DNA from: CAYMLQ01 sp964390795
Lineage (GTDB): Bacteria > Verrucomicrobiota > Kiritimatiellia > RFP12 > UBA1067
DNA length: 25,822 nucleotides
Reading direction: 5' to 3'
NCBI GenBank assembly: GCA_964390795.1
Contig: CAYMLQ010000042.1
Span: 1-25,822, forward strand
Position numbers and translations under genes: made by a program. The first letter of the stretch is position 1. The number at the start of each line of letters is the position of its first letter. Positions 1 to 7,716 of this stretch are shown here, one piece after another. The notes below the pieces were generated by a model. The model searched no databases. It saw only the letters and a list, made by a program, of their open reading frames with translations, and was not told the DNA's origin.

Positions 1-13
1 GTCGGCAAGAAAT

Positions 14-421
14 TTACCGATGCAAAAAGACGGCAAGAAAGTCCGCTGGGCTTACGACGCGTACCCGCTTACGGATGTTCTCAGGGTAATGCTTGAGGTT
101 GCCGGTGACCACACACTCGGCTGGGCCAGCCAGACAAACTTCGACAAAGGCCATGTCGTCTGGATCGGGGCCGGACAAGGGGCACGCCACGCCTTGAACG
201 AGAACAGACTCTCGGCGAATGAAGTCCAGCACCTCATCAACTCGTATCCGGCTGAAATGAAACTCCGGGCAATACAGAACAGCTGCGTATTCAGCCAGAA
301 TGCGGGCATCCGCACATAGAATCAGATCGCCCGACAACACCCCTGCCAATACGCGTGCAGGTATCGAGGCGGGCGATAGCAGAGCGGAGACCAGCACATT
401 CGTATCAAGCACGATGTGCAT
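14..421 (-). CDS. PIN-domain toxin of a type II toxin-antitoxin pair (COG1569-like)
   Basis: A 135-residue PIN-fold protein. The family consists of Mg-dependent ribonucleases, and toxin members cut RNA unless bound by their antitoxin. Visible hallmarks are the N-terminal LDTNVLVSALLS strand with the first catalytic Asp at residue 6, an acidic ILAEY helix near residues 42-46, and a DPDDMAFVE segment. A late VVTGNLKHYP motif is typical of the COG1569 branch, where Asn replaces the usual Asp. The ATG at 421 lies inside the end of the antitoxin gene (17-base overlap), the usual antitoxin-first, coupled arrangement. Length is normal for the family and nothing looks broken. The family call is firm; toxicity and RNA target are inferred. 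Confidence 0.85.
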   Translation of the reverse strand: MHIVLDTNVLVSALLSPASIPARVLAGVLSGDLILCADARILAEYAAVLYCPEFHFSRIRVDEVLDFIRRESVLVQGVACPLSGPDPDDMAFVEVCLAGPAECVVTGNLKHYPENIRKRVRVVSPADFLAVFLHR

Positions 422-707
422 GCGTCCGCCTTTTCGCTCGGGTACGGGCGATCACGTCATCGATTTCCTCAGCAGACATGCGGTCAGTTCCTTTTGCCAG
501 CGAGGCCGACTGAAGCTCGGTTGCAGCGCGAACGGCACGTGCCCGGCGGATGTCCTTCAAGCTCTGCTCAAAATCACCACCCTCTATAGACGAAAGAATG
601 GCAATCGGACGACCGTTGCTGGTGACGACCATCTCCTTCTCTGCGGGAAGTTCGCGCCAGAGCCCCGCTCCACATCCTCTCATCTCTCTCACGGTCATAA
701 ATTTCAT
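405..707 (-). CDS. Phd/YefM-type antitoxin
   Basis: About 100 residues. The N-terminal half (FMTVREMRG, then MVVTSNGRPIAIL) matches the Phd/YefM DNA-binding fold: a short strand, a helix that tolerates no prosthetic group, and the characteristic NGRPIA turn. The C-terminal half is a charged helix ending in EEIDDVIARTRAKRR, the part that normally wraps around the PIN toxin. The reading frame is open back to 755, but the ATG at 707 is preferred because AGAGGAG stands seven bases upstream. The gene overlaps the toxin start by 17 bases. By family knowledge it neutralises the toxin and, with it, represses the shared promoter; a matching palindrome is visible upstream. Confidence 0.82.
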   Translation of the reverse strand: MKFMTVREMRGCGAGLWRELPAEKEMVVTSNGRPIAILSSIEGGDFEQSLKDIRRARAVRAATELQSASLAKGTDRMSAEEIDDVIARTRAKRRTHAHRA

Positions 708-722
708 CTGTTCTCCTCTTGT

Positions 723-757
723 GACACAATTGTAGCTACGGTTGTGTCCAATCACAA
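723..757 (-). promoter_or_regulatory. Promoter and palindromic operator of the toxin-antitoxin pair
   Basis: On the minus strand a -35 box TTGTGA (757-752) and a -10 box TACAAT (734-729) are separated by exactly 17 bases. A 26-base near-palindrome overlaps the -10 box: arms GACACAA (723-729) and TTGTGTC (742-748) flank a central GTAGCTAC (732-739), with only the two-base spacers (TT and GG) unpaired. The predicted transcript would start about 15 bases before the antitoxin ATG. This is the expected place for autorepression by the antitoxin-toxin complex; the binding itself is inferred. Confidence 0.6.
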
Positions 758-814
758 GTGGAAAAGCGTAGCGTGCGACAAGCTTACGATTCCCCTATCT
801 CCGCTCCATTCTCT

Positions 815-1087
815 TTAGCGCTCGATCCGGTACTGGCCGGGTCGGGCGTCGAAGGCGGGCTTGCCACTCTCGGTCTTAACCGGCGTCTGCCGTCCGATGT
901 AGGCGCGGACCAGCTCGTAGCGGAACACGCGGGTCGTCTGGAGGGCGAGGTTGCGCCGAGCCGCTTCGCGACATTCACCCGCGCGGCTCACCGCAGGTTC
1001 GCCCTCCAAATGGTCACCCATATCGAGGTCGCTCGTTCCGGAATTTGGCTCCCTCGCCCAGAAACAACTCCATACGGCTGCCGCCAT
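815..1087 (-). CDS. Possible small or remnant coding region, unknown
   Basis: A 90-codon open frame whose C-terminal half (about RNLALQTTRVFRYELVRAYI and onward to QYRIER) has a protein-like composition and ends cleanly in TAA. There is no ribosome binding site at its ATG, the N-terminal third looks random, and I recognise no family. It may be the tail of a decayed gene. The opposite strand is also open (758-1192) but reads as low-quality sequence. The 708-1160 interval otherwise shows nothing beyond the toxin-antitoxin promoter. Confidence 0.15.
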   Translation of the reverse strand: MAAAVWSCFWAREPNSGTSDLDMGDHLEGEPAVSRAGECREAARRNLALQTTRVFRYELVRAYIGRQTPVKTESGKPAFDARPGQYRIER

Positions 1088-1161
1088 CCATCCGTTTCCT
1101 CTCGCACGAGAACCGCCATAACCCTGTCGTTAACCGATTTCTCACGATTTCGCGATGCGCC

Positions 1162-1190
1162 TTGCAGACGGACCGCTTTTTGCTTATTCT
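1162..1190 (+). promoter_or_regulatory. Possible promoter of ppnP
   Basis: TTGCAG (1162-1167) and TATTCT (1185-1190) are 17 bases apart, about 45 bases before the ppnP start. Both boxes are imperfect, so this is only a suggestion. Confidence 0.3.
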
Positions 1191-1234
1191 AAAGCTCATC
1201 AATCTTAGACCATTTTTTGCTGCAAAGGAGTTCT

Positions 1235-1546
1235 ATGAGCGAATTCAAAAATGTGACCGTCGTCAAGAAAGCCAACGTCTACTCGGACGGCAAGGTGACC
1301 AGCCGCACCGTCCTCTTCGCGGACGGGTCGAAGAAGACGCTCGGCATCATGCTGCCCGGCGAGTACACCTTCGGCACCGACACGAAGGAGCTGATGGAGA
1401 TTCTGGCCGGCGAACTCGAGGTGCTGCTGCCCGGAGAGACCGCGTGGAAGACCGTTCGCGGCGGCGAGTCGTTCGCGGTGCCCGCGAATGCGAAGTTCAG
1501 CCTGAACGTCGCCACGCTGACCGACTACTGCTGCTCGTACGGCTGA
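1235..1546 (+). CDS. ppnP: Pyrimidine/purine nucleoside phosphorylase PpnP
   Basis: A 103-residue single-domain cupin of the former DUF1255 (YaiE) family. Members phosphorolyse several purine and pyrimidine nucleosides to the free base and ribose 1-phosphate in nucleotide salvage. Family features seen are the N-terminal FKNVTVVKKANVY strand, SRTVLFADGSKKTLGIMLPG, the TFGTDTKELMEILAGELEVL core and the closing YCCSYG. The frame extends to a TTG at 1217, but the ATG at 1235 is chosen because AAGGAG (1225-1230) stands four bases upstream and the family begins here. It appears to be a stand-alone gene. Length is close to the E. coli protein (94 residues). Confidence 0.93.
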   Translation: MSEFKNVTVVKKANVYSDGKVTSRTVLFADGSKKTLGIMLPGEYTFGTDTKELMEILAGELEVLLPGETAWKTVRGGESFAVPANAKFSLNVATLTDYCCSYG

Positions 1547-1619
1547 GCGGCTTCCCTGCTTCGCAAGAAAGTCGTTTATGTTTGCGCCGCATCGGCTTAA
1601 CTAGAAAAGGAAGTTCGTT

Positions 1620-4358
1620 ATGTCTAACCATGCACTGTCGATGAAACAGCGGCTGAGCCGCGGAGGCTCAGTCGCGCTGGTCACGATACTGACCTCCACG
1701 CTCGTACAAACCGTACAGGCGGCCAACATTTGGGACGGCGGCAGCACGGGGCCGGGCGACAGTAACTGGAACACGGCGGCCAACTGGGATGACGACTCGG
1801 TTCCGACGTTCCCGGCGGCGCTGACGTTCGGCATCAGCGGCCGGCTCACGCCCACCAACGATCTGACCGGCATGACGGTCACCGGCGTCACCTTTGCCGC
1901 CAGTGCGGGAGCTTATACGCTCCGAGGCAACCCGATCACGCTGGAGGGGAACGTCGCCGTCTTGGCGGGTGGGAGCGTGACGAACGATCAGACCGTTGAC
2001 CTTCCAATCGCACTGAACAAGAATGCGATCCTGACCGCAGCGCCTGTGGGAGGAAGCACGCAATGGACGGTTAAGGGAGCCCTTGTGTTCAATGGTGTGC
2101 TCGGCGGCGCGTTCGGCCTGACCGCGACCGGCAAGAACTACGTGCAGCTCAACGGTGCGAACACCTATGCAGGCGATACGATCATTACGGGTGGCGACGC
2201 CTCTTTCTCCATCGGAAATGCGAATGCCTTGGGTTCTGGTAAGCTGATCGTGGGTGCGACCCGGGGCGAGTCGCAGATGTGGATCCAATCGGTCGGAAAC
2301 CTGACGGTTACCAATGCTGTTGAGATTAGAACGGGGCGGTTTATCTCGGCCAGCTATACGATCGCGGGCAAGGCGGCCGGCAATCTGACATTGAGCGGCA
2401 ACATCCTGCTGAATCAGAACACCGGCAATGACTTCTGGTGCCAAAAAGACCTGACCCTGAGCGGGACGGTCAGCGGCGGCAACTTGAACGGGCTGAGAAT
2501 GGCCAGCGGAAAAATCATCCTTCAAGGCGTCAACACCTTCACCAACCATCTGTATTCGAGTTACGCTCAGTCCATCCCCACCTTTAATGTCAACTCGGAC
2601 GCCGCTCTGGGCCACACCAACAACGGGGTCAATGCGTACGCCGCCAATCTGGTCTTCCAGACAGCCGCCAGCACGTCGATCACCCTTGCTCCCAGTCGGG
2701 TCTTTTACAGTTATTCAGGCAAGACCACCACCTTTGACGTCTTCGCCAACTCCTCGCTGACCGTCCCCGGCCAGATGATAGGCCATGCGTTCGCCAAGAC
2801 CAGCCCCGGCTCCCTACTACTCACGGGCGTGAACACGTACGGCGGAGGCACAACCATCAATGGCGGCATTTTGACCGCCATCACCAATGCCTCGTTGGGT
2901 GCCACCACCGGAAGTTTGAACTTTACGGGCGCGGGAAGCTTCCAGCCCGGGGCCACGCCCTTCACCCTGCCGGTTGACCGAACCGTCAACCTCACGAACG
3001 CCGGCACCTATACCGCCGCCTTTGACGTGCCCACGAACTTTACCCTGACCGTGGACGGCGTGGTCAAAGGCAATGTGCTGACAAACAGCTCGCTCAGCAA
3101 GACCGGCCCCGGCACCCTGATTCTCACGGGCGGTTCGGGCGGCGCCCCTCTGGGCGGCTTGAACATGCTGGGCGGCAAGCTCACGATTCAAAGCGGTGTA
3201 TGGTCCGTGGCGCCAGCCGCGACTGCTGACGGCACGGTCTTCAACGTGCTGGGAGGCGCGACCTACGAGCAGACCGGCGGCACGAACACCCTCCCGATCT
3301 ACGCCTGCATTTCCCAACAGAATGTCGGCGGGGCTTACACGAATTTGGTCTCAACCGGCATTCTCAGCGGCGGGACCCTGATCGGCATGGAGCTGATGGT
3401 CGGCCGCCGGAACAGCGCGGTGATGACGATCTCGGGCAACGCCCTGCTGGATCTTTACTCCTTTAAGCTGGGAGAGCTGCCGGGCTACACCACCATCTGC
3501 AACCTCGACGGCGGCATCGTCGACTGCAACTACATCGCGACGCGCGATACCAACGCCATCCCCCAGTCGGCGTCGATCCTGAACTTCAACGGCGGAACGC
3601 TGCGGGCCAAGAACACCGCGCCGACGCAGAACCTCATCGGCGGGTACGGCAACGGCTCGACGTCGTTCCTGACGGCGATCAATGTCAAGAGCGGTGGCGC
3701 AATCATCGACAGTCGGAGCTACTCCGTCGTGATTCCACAGGTGCTGAACCACGATGTCGAGCTGGGTGCGACGCCCGACGGCGGCCTGACCAAGCGCGGC
3801 ACAGGCACGCTGTCGCTGACCACCAACAACACCTACACCGGCGTGACCTCGGTCGAGGCGGGCACGCTCAAGCTGGGCGTCGCGAACGCGCTCCTGCCCG
3901 GCGGCTACGTGCTCGTGGCCTCCAACGCGGTCTTGGATGTCAACGGCAAGGGCCTGACGCTCGCGGGACTGGGCGGCAGCGGCCTGGTGACCAACAACAG
4001 CCTGCTGGCCGTAACGACGGGCGTGGCCCCTGGCAGCACGAACGCGATCGGCACGCTGACACTGGCGGCGACGCCCGCCGCGCTGGGCGGAGTCTTCCTG
4101 GCGGATGTCGCGGCCGACGGCCGCTGCGACCGCCTGCACGTGCAGGGCGACCTGAACCTCTCTGGGCTGGCGTTAACCGTGGCGAACCCGGAGGCGCTGA
4201 GCAAGGAGCAGATCTATGTGATCGCCACCTGCACCGGCGCGCTGACCGGCCCCTTCAGCTCGGCTCCGCTGCCGCCGCGGTGGAACATGAAATACAGTGC
4301 GGCGACGGGTCAGGTGTACCTCAGCTTCGATTCCGGCACGCTGATCCTGCTGCAGTAG
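1620..4358 (+). CDS. Exported autotransporter-associated beta-strand repeat protein
   Basis: A 912-residue secreted protein. A Sec signal peptide (basic n-region, hydrophobic core about residues 17-29, likely cut after VQA at 34) precedes NIWDGGSTGPGDSNWNTAAN, the usual start of PATR-type proteins. Passenger-associated repeats of the form GxGTLxLTGxNTYxGxTxxxxG are visible near residues 171-190, 393-418, 495-525 and 721-752, in a Gly/Thr/Asn-rich beta-helix-like body. There is no C-terminal autotransporter barrel and no PEP-CTERM anchor; it ends in SGTLILLQ. Such proteins are abundant in Verrucomicrobia and Kiritimatiellota and are thought to be surface or matrix proteins; no function is proven. 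The ATG at 1620 has AGGAAG upstream. The sulfatase gene follows 10 bases after the stop, suggesting co-transcription. Confidence 0.88.
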   Translation: MSNHALSMKQRLSRGGSVALVTILTSTLVQTVQAANIWDGGSTGPGDSNWNTAANWDDDSVPTFPAALTFGISGRLTPTNDLTGMTVTGVTFAASAGAYTLRGNPITLEGNVAVLAGGSVTNDQTVDLPIALNKNAILTAAPVGGSTQWTVKGALVFNGVLGGAFGLTATGKNYVQLNGANTYAGDTIITGGDASFSIGNANALGSGKLIVGATRGESQMWIQSVGNLTVTNAVEIRTGRFISASYTIAGKAAGNLTLSGNILLNQNTGNDFWCQKDLTLSGTVSGGNLNGLRMASGKIILQGVNTFTNHLYSSYAQSIPTFNVNSDAALGHTNNGVNAYAANLVFQTAASTSITLAPSRVFYSYSGKTTTFDVFANSSLTVPGQMIGHAFAKTSPGSLLLTGVNTYGGGTTINGGILTAITNASLGATTGSLNFTGAGSFQPGATPFTLPVDRTVNLTNAGTYTAAFDVPTNFTLTVDGVVKGNVLTNSSLSKTGPGTLILTGGSGGAPLGGLNMLGGKLTIQSGVWSVAPAATADGTVFNVLGGATYEQTGGTNTLPIYACISQQNVGGAYTNLVSTGILSGGTLIGMELMVGRRNSAVMTISGNALLDLYSFKLGELPGYTTICNLDGGIVDCNYIATRDTNAIPQSASILNFNGGTLRAKNTAPTQNLIGGYGNGSTSFLTAINVKSGGAIIDSRSYSVVIPQVLNHDVELGATPDGGLTKRGTGTLSLTTNNTYTGVTSVEAGTLKLGVANALLPGGYVLVASNAVLDVNGKGLTLAGLGGSGLVTNNSLLAVTTGVAPGSTNAIGTLTLAATPAALGGVFLADVAADGRCDRLHVQGDLNLSGLALTVANPEALSKEQIYVIATCTGALTGPFSSAPLPPRWNMKYSAATGQVYLSFDSGTLILLQ

Positions 4359-4368
4359 CAGATATACC

Positions 4369-5775
4369 ATGAAGACACCAAGCAAACGGTCGCGTCGCGA
4401 TTTCTTGAGGTTGGCCGGCCTGGGCGCCGCCGCCGGCCTGGGCGCCTCGTGCGCCTCGGTGGGGCTCAAGCCCCGCCCGCCCAACGTCGTGATCATCTTT
4501 CTCGACGATTCCGGCTTCGCTGACTTCCGGCCCTTCGGCTCGCCTTCGTATGATACGCCGAACGTGCGGCGGCTCGCAGCCGGGGGCTGCCGCTTCACCA
4601 ACTTCCATGTGCCGCAAGCCATCTGCTCCGCCTCGCGCGGCGCGCTGCTCACCGGCTGTTATCCCGAGCGCACCGGCCTGGTCGGCGCGCACGGCCCGCG
4701 CGCCCGCGGCATGGATCCCAAGTGGCCGACGATCGCGCAGGTGCTCAAGCCCGAGGGCTATGCAACCGCGGTGTTTGGCAAGTGGCATATCGGCGACCAG
4801 CCCGAGACACGCCCTCCCGCCCGCGGGTTCGACGAGTCGTGCGGCCTGATGTATTCCAACGACATGTGGCGCCACCACCCCGAGTCGCGCAACTTCGACG
4901 CCTTCCCGCTCCAGTTCTGGGAGAACGGCCAGATCGCCATTGAAGACGTGACCCCGGAAGACCAGCCGCACCTGACCCAGTGGTATACCGAGCACGCCGT
5001 CGACTTCATCCGCCGCAAGAAGGACGAGCCGTTCTTCCTCTACGTGCCGCACAACATGCCGCACGTGCCGCTCGCGGTGGGCAAGAGATTCGCGGGTAAG
5101 TCCGGCGCGGGGCTTTACGGCGACGTGATGCTGGAGATCGACTGGTCCGTGGGCGAAATCCTGACCGCGCTGGACGAGACCGGCGTCGCGGACAACACCC
5201 TCGTGGTCTTCACCTCGGACAACGGCCCGTGGATCTCTTACGGCAACCACGCGGGCGCGACGCCCTTCCGCGAGGCCAAGGGCACGGGCTTCGAGGGCGG
5301 CACGCGCAGCGCGTGCGTCATGCGGCTGCCTGGACGCATCCCGGCGGGCGGCATGTCGGACGCGATGCTCTGCACGATCGACCTGCTGCCGACCGTCGCG
5401 CGGCTCGCAGGAGCCCCCCTGCCCAAGACTCCGCTCGACGGCCGGGACGTCTGGGATCTCATCATCAGCAAGCCCGGCGCGACAAGCCCGCACGACTACT
5501 ACGCGTTCACCACGGGCAACAGCTTCGACGGCATCTTCAGCGGCGACGGCCGCTGGAAGCTCCATGTGCCGCACGGCTACCGCACCTTGGTCTCGCCCGG
5601 CAAGGACGGTCAACCGGGCACGTATAAGCAGGCCCAGATCGGCCTCTCGCTCTTCGACTTGACCAACGACCCGAACGAGACGGCTAACGTCATCGACAAG
5701 CACCCACAGGTCGCGGCCAAGCTCCAGGCGCTCGCCGAGCAGCACCGCAAGACGTACTTCACCAAAAAGAAATAG
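4369..5775 (+). CDS. Tat-exported type I sulfatase (arylsulfatase family)
   Basis: A 468-residue formylglycine-dependent sulfatase. The signature CSASRG gives Cys86 as the residue to be oxidised to formylglycine. Metal and sulfate ligands are recognisable: Asp46-Asp47 (FLDDSGF), Lys138/His140 (FGKWHIG), His228 (PHNMPHVP), Asp284-Asn285 (TSDNGPW) and Lys304 (AKGTGFEGG). The N-terminus carries a twin-arginine motif RRDFLR (9-14) and a hydrophobic stretch ending GASC, so it could be a Tat lipoprotein on Cys28, although the lipobox is imperfect. It would remove sulfate esters from polysaccharides outside the cytoplasm; substrate unknown. The start has a poor ribosome binding site, so translation may depend on the upstream beta-strand repeat gene. 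No anaerobic or aerobic formylglycine maturase lies in the window. Confidence 0.93.
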   Translation: MKTPSKRSRRDFLRLAGLGAAAGLGASCASVGLKPRPPNVVIIFLDDSGFADFRPFGSPSYDTPNVRRLAAGGCRFTNFHVPQAICSASRGALLTGCYPERTGLVGAHGPRARGMDPKWPTIAQVLKPEGYATAVFGKWHIGDQPETRPPARGFDESCGLMYSNDMWRHHPESRNFDAFPLQFWENGQIAIEDVTPEDQPHLTQWYTEHAVDFIRRKKDEPFFLYVPHNMPHVPLAVGKRFAGKSGAGLYGDVMLEIDWSVGEILTALDETGVADNTLVVFTSDNGPWISYGNHAGATPFREAKGTGFEGGTRSACVMRLPGRIPAGGMSDAMLCTIDLLPTVARLAGAPLPKTPLDGRDVWDLIISKPGATSPHDYYAFTTGNSFDGIFSGDGRWKLHVPHGYRTLVSPGKDGQPGTYKQAQIGLSLFDLTNDPNETANVIDKHPQVAAKLQALAEQHRKTYFTKKK

Positions 5776-6070
5776 GGCGCTGACCGTGACCCGGGAGAGT
5801 CGTAATCGATTGGGGGATAGTCGCCAGCAACCTAAATTTGCCTTTTCCGTTCGCAAACAGGCGCGAAATCATGCGCAGGGCGCGTCCGGAGGCCGCGCGC
5901 CACCCCTTGAAAGACGCGCCGCGCAAGGTAGCCCGCGACCTCCCGGGCGCGGATACGAATGAACGGAGATGCCAAATTTAGAATTGCCCGGATAGTCTCT
6001 CCGTCTCTCTGGGCGCTTGCGTTCCGCCTCTGCTTCGTGTATTTTTTCCAATTATATCTGTTAGGAGGGA

Positions 6071-7660
6071 ATGTATGAAACACCGGAATCTGATGCTCAC
6101 GATCGCCCTTGCCTGCTGGACGCGACAGCCGTAACCGCCGCCGACGCCGTTGCCAACTGGCCGTTCGACGACGGCGTGCCGACCAACTCCGCCGCCACGC
6201 TAACCACGGAGACCAACGCGCCGACGCTGAACGCGACGGCCACAAAGAACGGTTCCGGCGCGTTACCGACCTTCAGCGCGGACCGGCCCGGCGCGCGCGT
6301 CTGGGCCAGTTTCACCGGACCCCTGCTCAACGCCACCAACGCCGCATCGCTGCGCTTCGTCAACACCGGCCTGCCAGGCGACACCAACTCCAACAATGGC
6401 AGTTGCGCGTATGTAGCCGACCACGACCCGCTGTTGCACCCGTCGAACCTGACCGTGGAAGCCTTCGTGAAGGTCGACCGCCGCGTCAACTTCCCGCTCA
6501 TCGTCGGCAAGGTGCGCGGCGGAGGCAACACGAGCTGGAACCTCGACTTCGACAACACCGGCAAGCCCCGCGTGCGCATCGATTCCGGGGTGGCCTTCTC
6601 TAACGGGGTGCCCGGCTTCAACCAGTCGTGGACCTCGACCCAAACCATCGAGGACGGCCAGTGGCACCACGTCGCCTTCACCTATACGCACACCACCCGC
6701 GCGGTCAACATCTACATCGACTACGTGCAAAAGGGCGGCGGCACCTCCTACAGCAACCTGATCTACGACGCGGGCCAGCTCCGCATCGGACAGGGCGCGG
6801 GCGCGCGTGCCTTCGACGGCTGGATTGACGAGGTGCGGCTCACCGGCGATGTGCTGGCTCCCGCGCAATTCATGACCGTAGCCGAGCCCTCCTCCACGCG
6901 GGTCTACCTGCCCCTGGAGGACGGCGCGGCCGGAGTTACGGCGGGCACGCTGACCAACGCCTACTACGCGCCGCTCATGAACGGCACGGCGGTGGCCTAC
7001 GGTGGCGCCAAGCCGACCTTCTCAGCCGAGCGTCCGCCCGCCTCCACCGCGCGCATTTCGGACGGCCTGGGCGGGCCCGTGGTCAACCTCAACGCCGGCT
7101 CGCTGCGTTTCGCGAACGCCGGGCTCCCCGCCGACACCAACTCGCCCTCCGGCGGCCAGGTCACGGTCCCGGGAGCGTCGCTCCCCGCGCAGATGACCAA
7201 CTTCACGGCCGAGGCCTTCATCCGCACCGACCGCAAGGTCAACTTCCCCCGTATCATCGGCAAGGAGCGCGCGCTCACCCTCGGGCCGAGCTGGTCGCTG
7301 GGTATCAACTCCGCAGGCAACCTCCGCGCCCGCTGCGACACGCAGATCCCGCCCAGCACCGTCGGCTTTAACCAAACGTTCGAATCGCCTAAGTTCGTGT
7401 ACGACGGCCTGTGGCACCATGTGGCGCTGACGTATGACGACCCGACAAAAAAACTGACGCTTTACACCGACTACGTCAAGGTTCTTGAGGGAACCACGAT
7501 CAATCCCCTCGTCTTCGACAACGGCAGCTTCCAGGTCGGCGCGGGCGACCAGGCCTTCGACGGCTGGATCGACGAGGTGCGGCTGACCGACCGCGTGCTG
7601 GTGCCGTCCGAGTTCCTGTACGCGGTACCGGTCGAGGGTACGCTCATCGGAGTGCAGTAA
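6071..7660 (+). CDS. Secreted double LamG (concanavalin-like) protein, frameshifted in its signal peptide
   Basis: About 525 residues with two tandem LamG/laminin-G-like jellyroll domains, roughly residues 85-275 and 340-515. Each carries LTVEAFxxxDRxVNFPxIxGK, WHHVAxTY and AFDGWIDEVRLT, indicating an internal duplication. Such domains usually bind glycans. The frame starts at an ATG at 6071 only two bases after the Shine-Dalgarno and gives no signal peptide. A better start, ATG AAA at 6075, lies 5-6 bases after AGGAGGG (6063-6069) and begins a classic signal sequence (MKHRNLMLTIALA), but this frame hits TAA at about 6132. Reading one base twice at 6113 joins it to LLDATAVTA and then ADAVANW, a complete signal peptide with AxA cleavage. 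One base therefore appears lost at 6105-6116: a true null allele, a sequencing error or a frameshift. It ends EGTLIGVQ. Confidence 0.85.
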   Translation: MYETPESDAHDRPCLLDATAVTAADAVANWPFDDGVPTNSAATLTTETNAPTLNATATKNGSGALPTFSADRPGARVWASFTGPLLNATNAASLRFVNTGLPGDTNSNNGSCAYVADHDPLLHPSNLTVEAFVKVDRRVNFPLIVGKVRGGGNTSWNLDFDNTGKPRVRIDSGVAFSNGVPGFNQSWTSTQTIEDGQWHHVAFTYTHTTRAVNIYIDYVQKGGGTSYSNLIYDAGQLRIGQGAGARAFDGWIDEVRLTGDVLAPAQFMTVAEPSSTRVYLPLEDGAAGVTAGTLTNAYYAPLMNGTAVAYGGAKPTFSAERPPASTARISDGLGGPVVNLNAGSLRFANAGLPADTNSPSGGQVTVPGASLPAQMTNFTAEAFIRTDRKVNFPRIIGKERALTLGPSWSLGINSAGNLRARCDTQIPPSTVGFNQTFESPKFVYDGLWHHVALTYDDPTKKLTLYTDYVKVLEGTTINPLVFDNGSFQVGAGDQAFDGWIDEVRLTDRVLVPSEFLYAVPVEGTLIGVQ

Positions 7661-7679
7661 GGGTGCGGCTGATTCCGAT

Positions 7680-7716
7680 GGGAGCAAGGGCGCGCAGGCC
7701 CTTGCTCCCTTTTTTT
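7680..7716 (+). terminator. Rho-independent terminator after the LamG gene
   Basis: A perfect 12-base-pair stem GGGAGCAAGGGC / GCCCTTGCTCCC with a six-base loop GCGCAG is followed by seven T (7710-7716). It serves the plus-strand LamG gene. There is no matching A-tract on its left, so it should not terminate the convergent RND gene, whose stop codon overlaps the T-tract. Confidence 0.92.

Noticed and set aside
758..1192. Plus-strand open frame of 144 codons
   Set aside because: No ribosome binding site, no recognisable motif and random-looking composition; it also overlaps the toxin-antitoxin promoter.
4290..4358. PEP-CTERM or autotransporter barrel at the end of the beta-strand repeat protein
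   Set aside because: There is no Pro-Glu-Pro motif, C-terminal membrane helix, basic tail or barrel-length domain.
4321..5856. Long antisense frame of 511 codons opposite the sulfatase gene
   Set aside because: It is a shadow of a GC-rich gene: Arg/Ala/Val-rich, without motifs, while the plus strand carries an intact catalytic sulfatase.
5776..6060. Possible gene or promoter in the gap before the LamG gene
   Set aside because: No supported reading frame, and the best -35/-10 pair (TTGCGT and TATTTT) is too weak to call.
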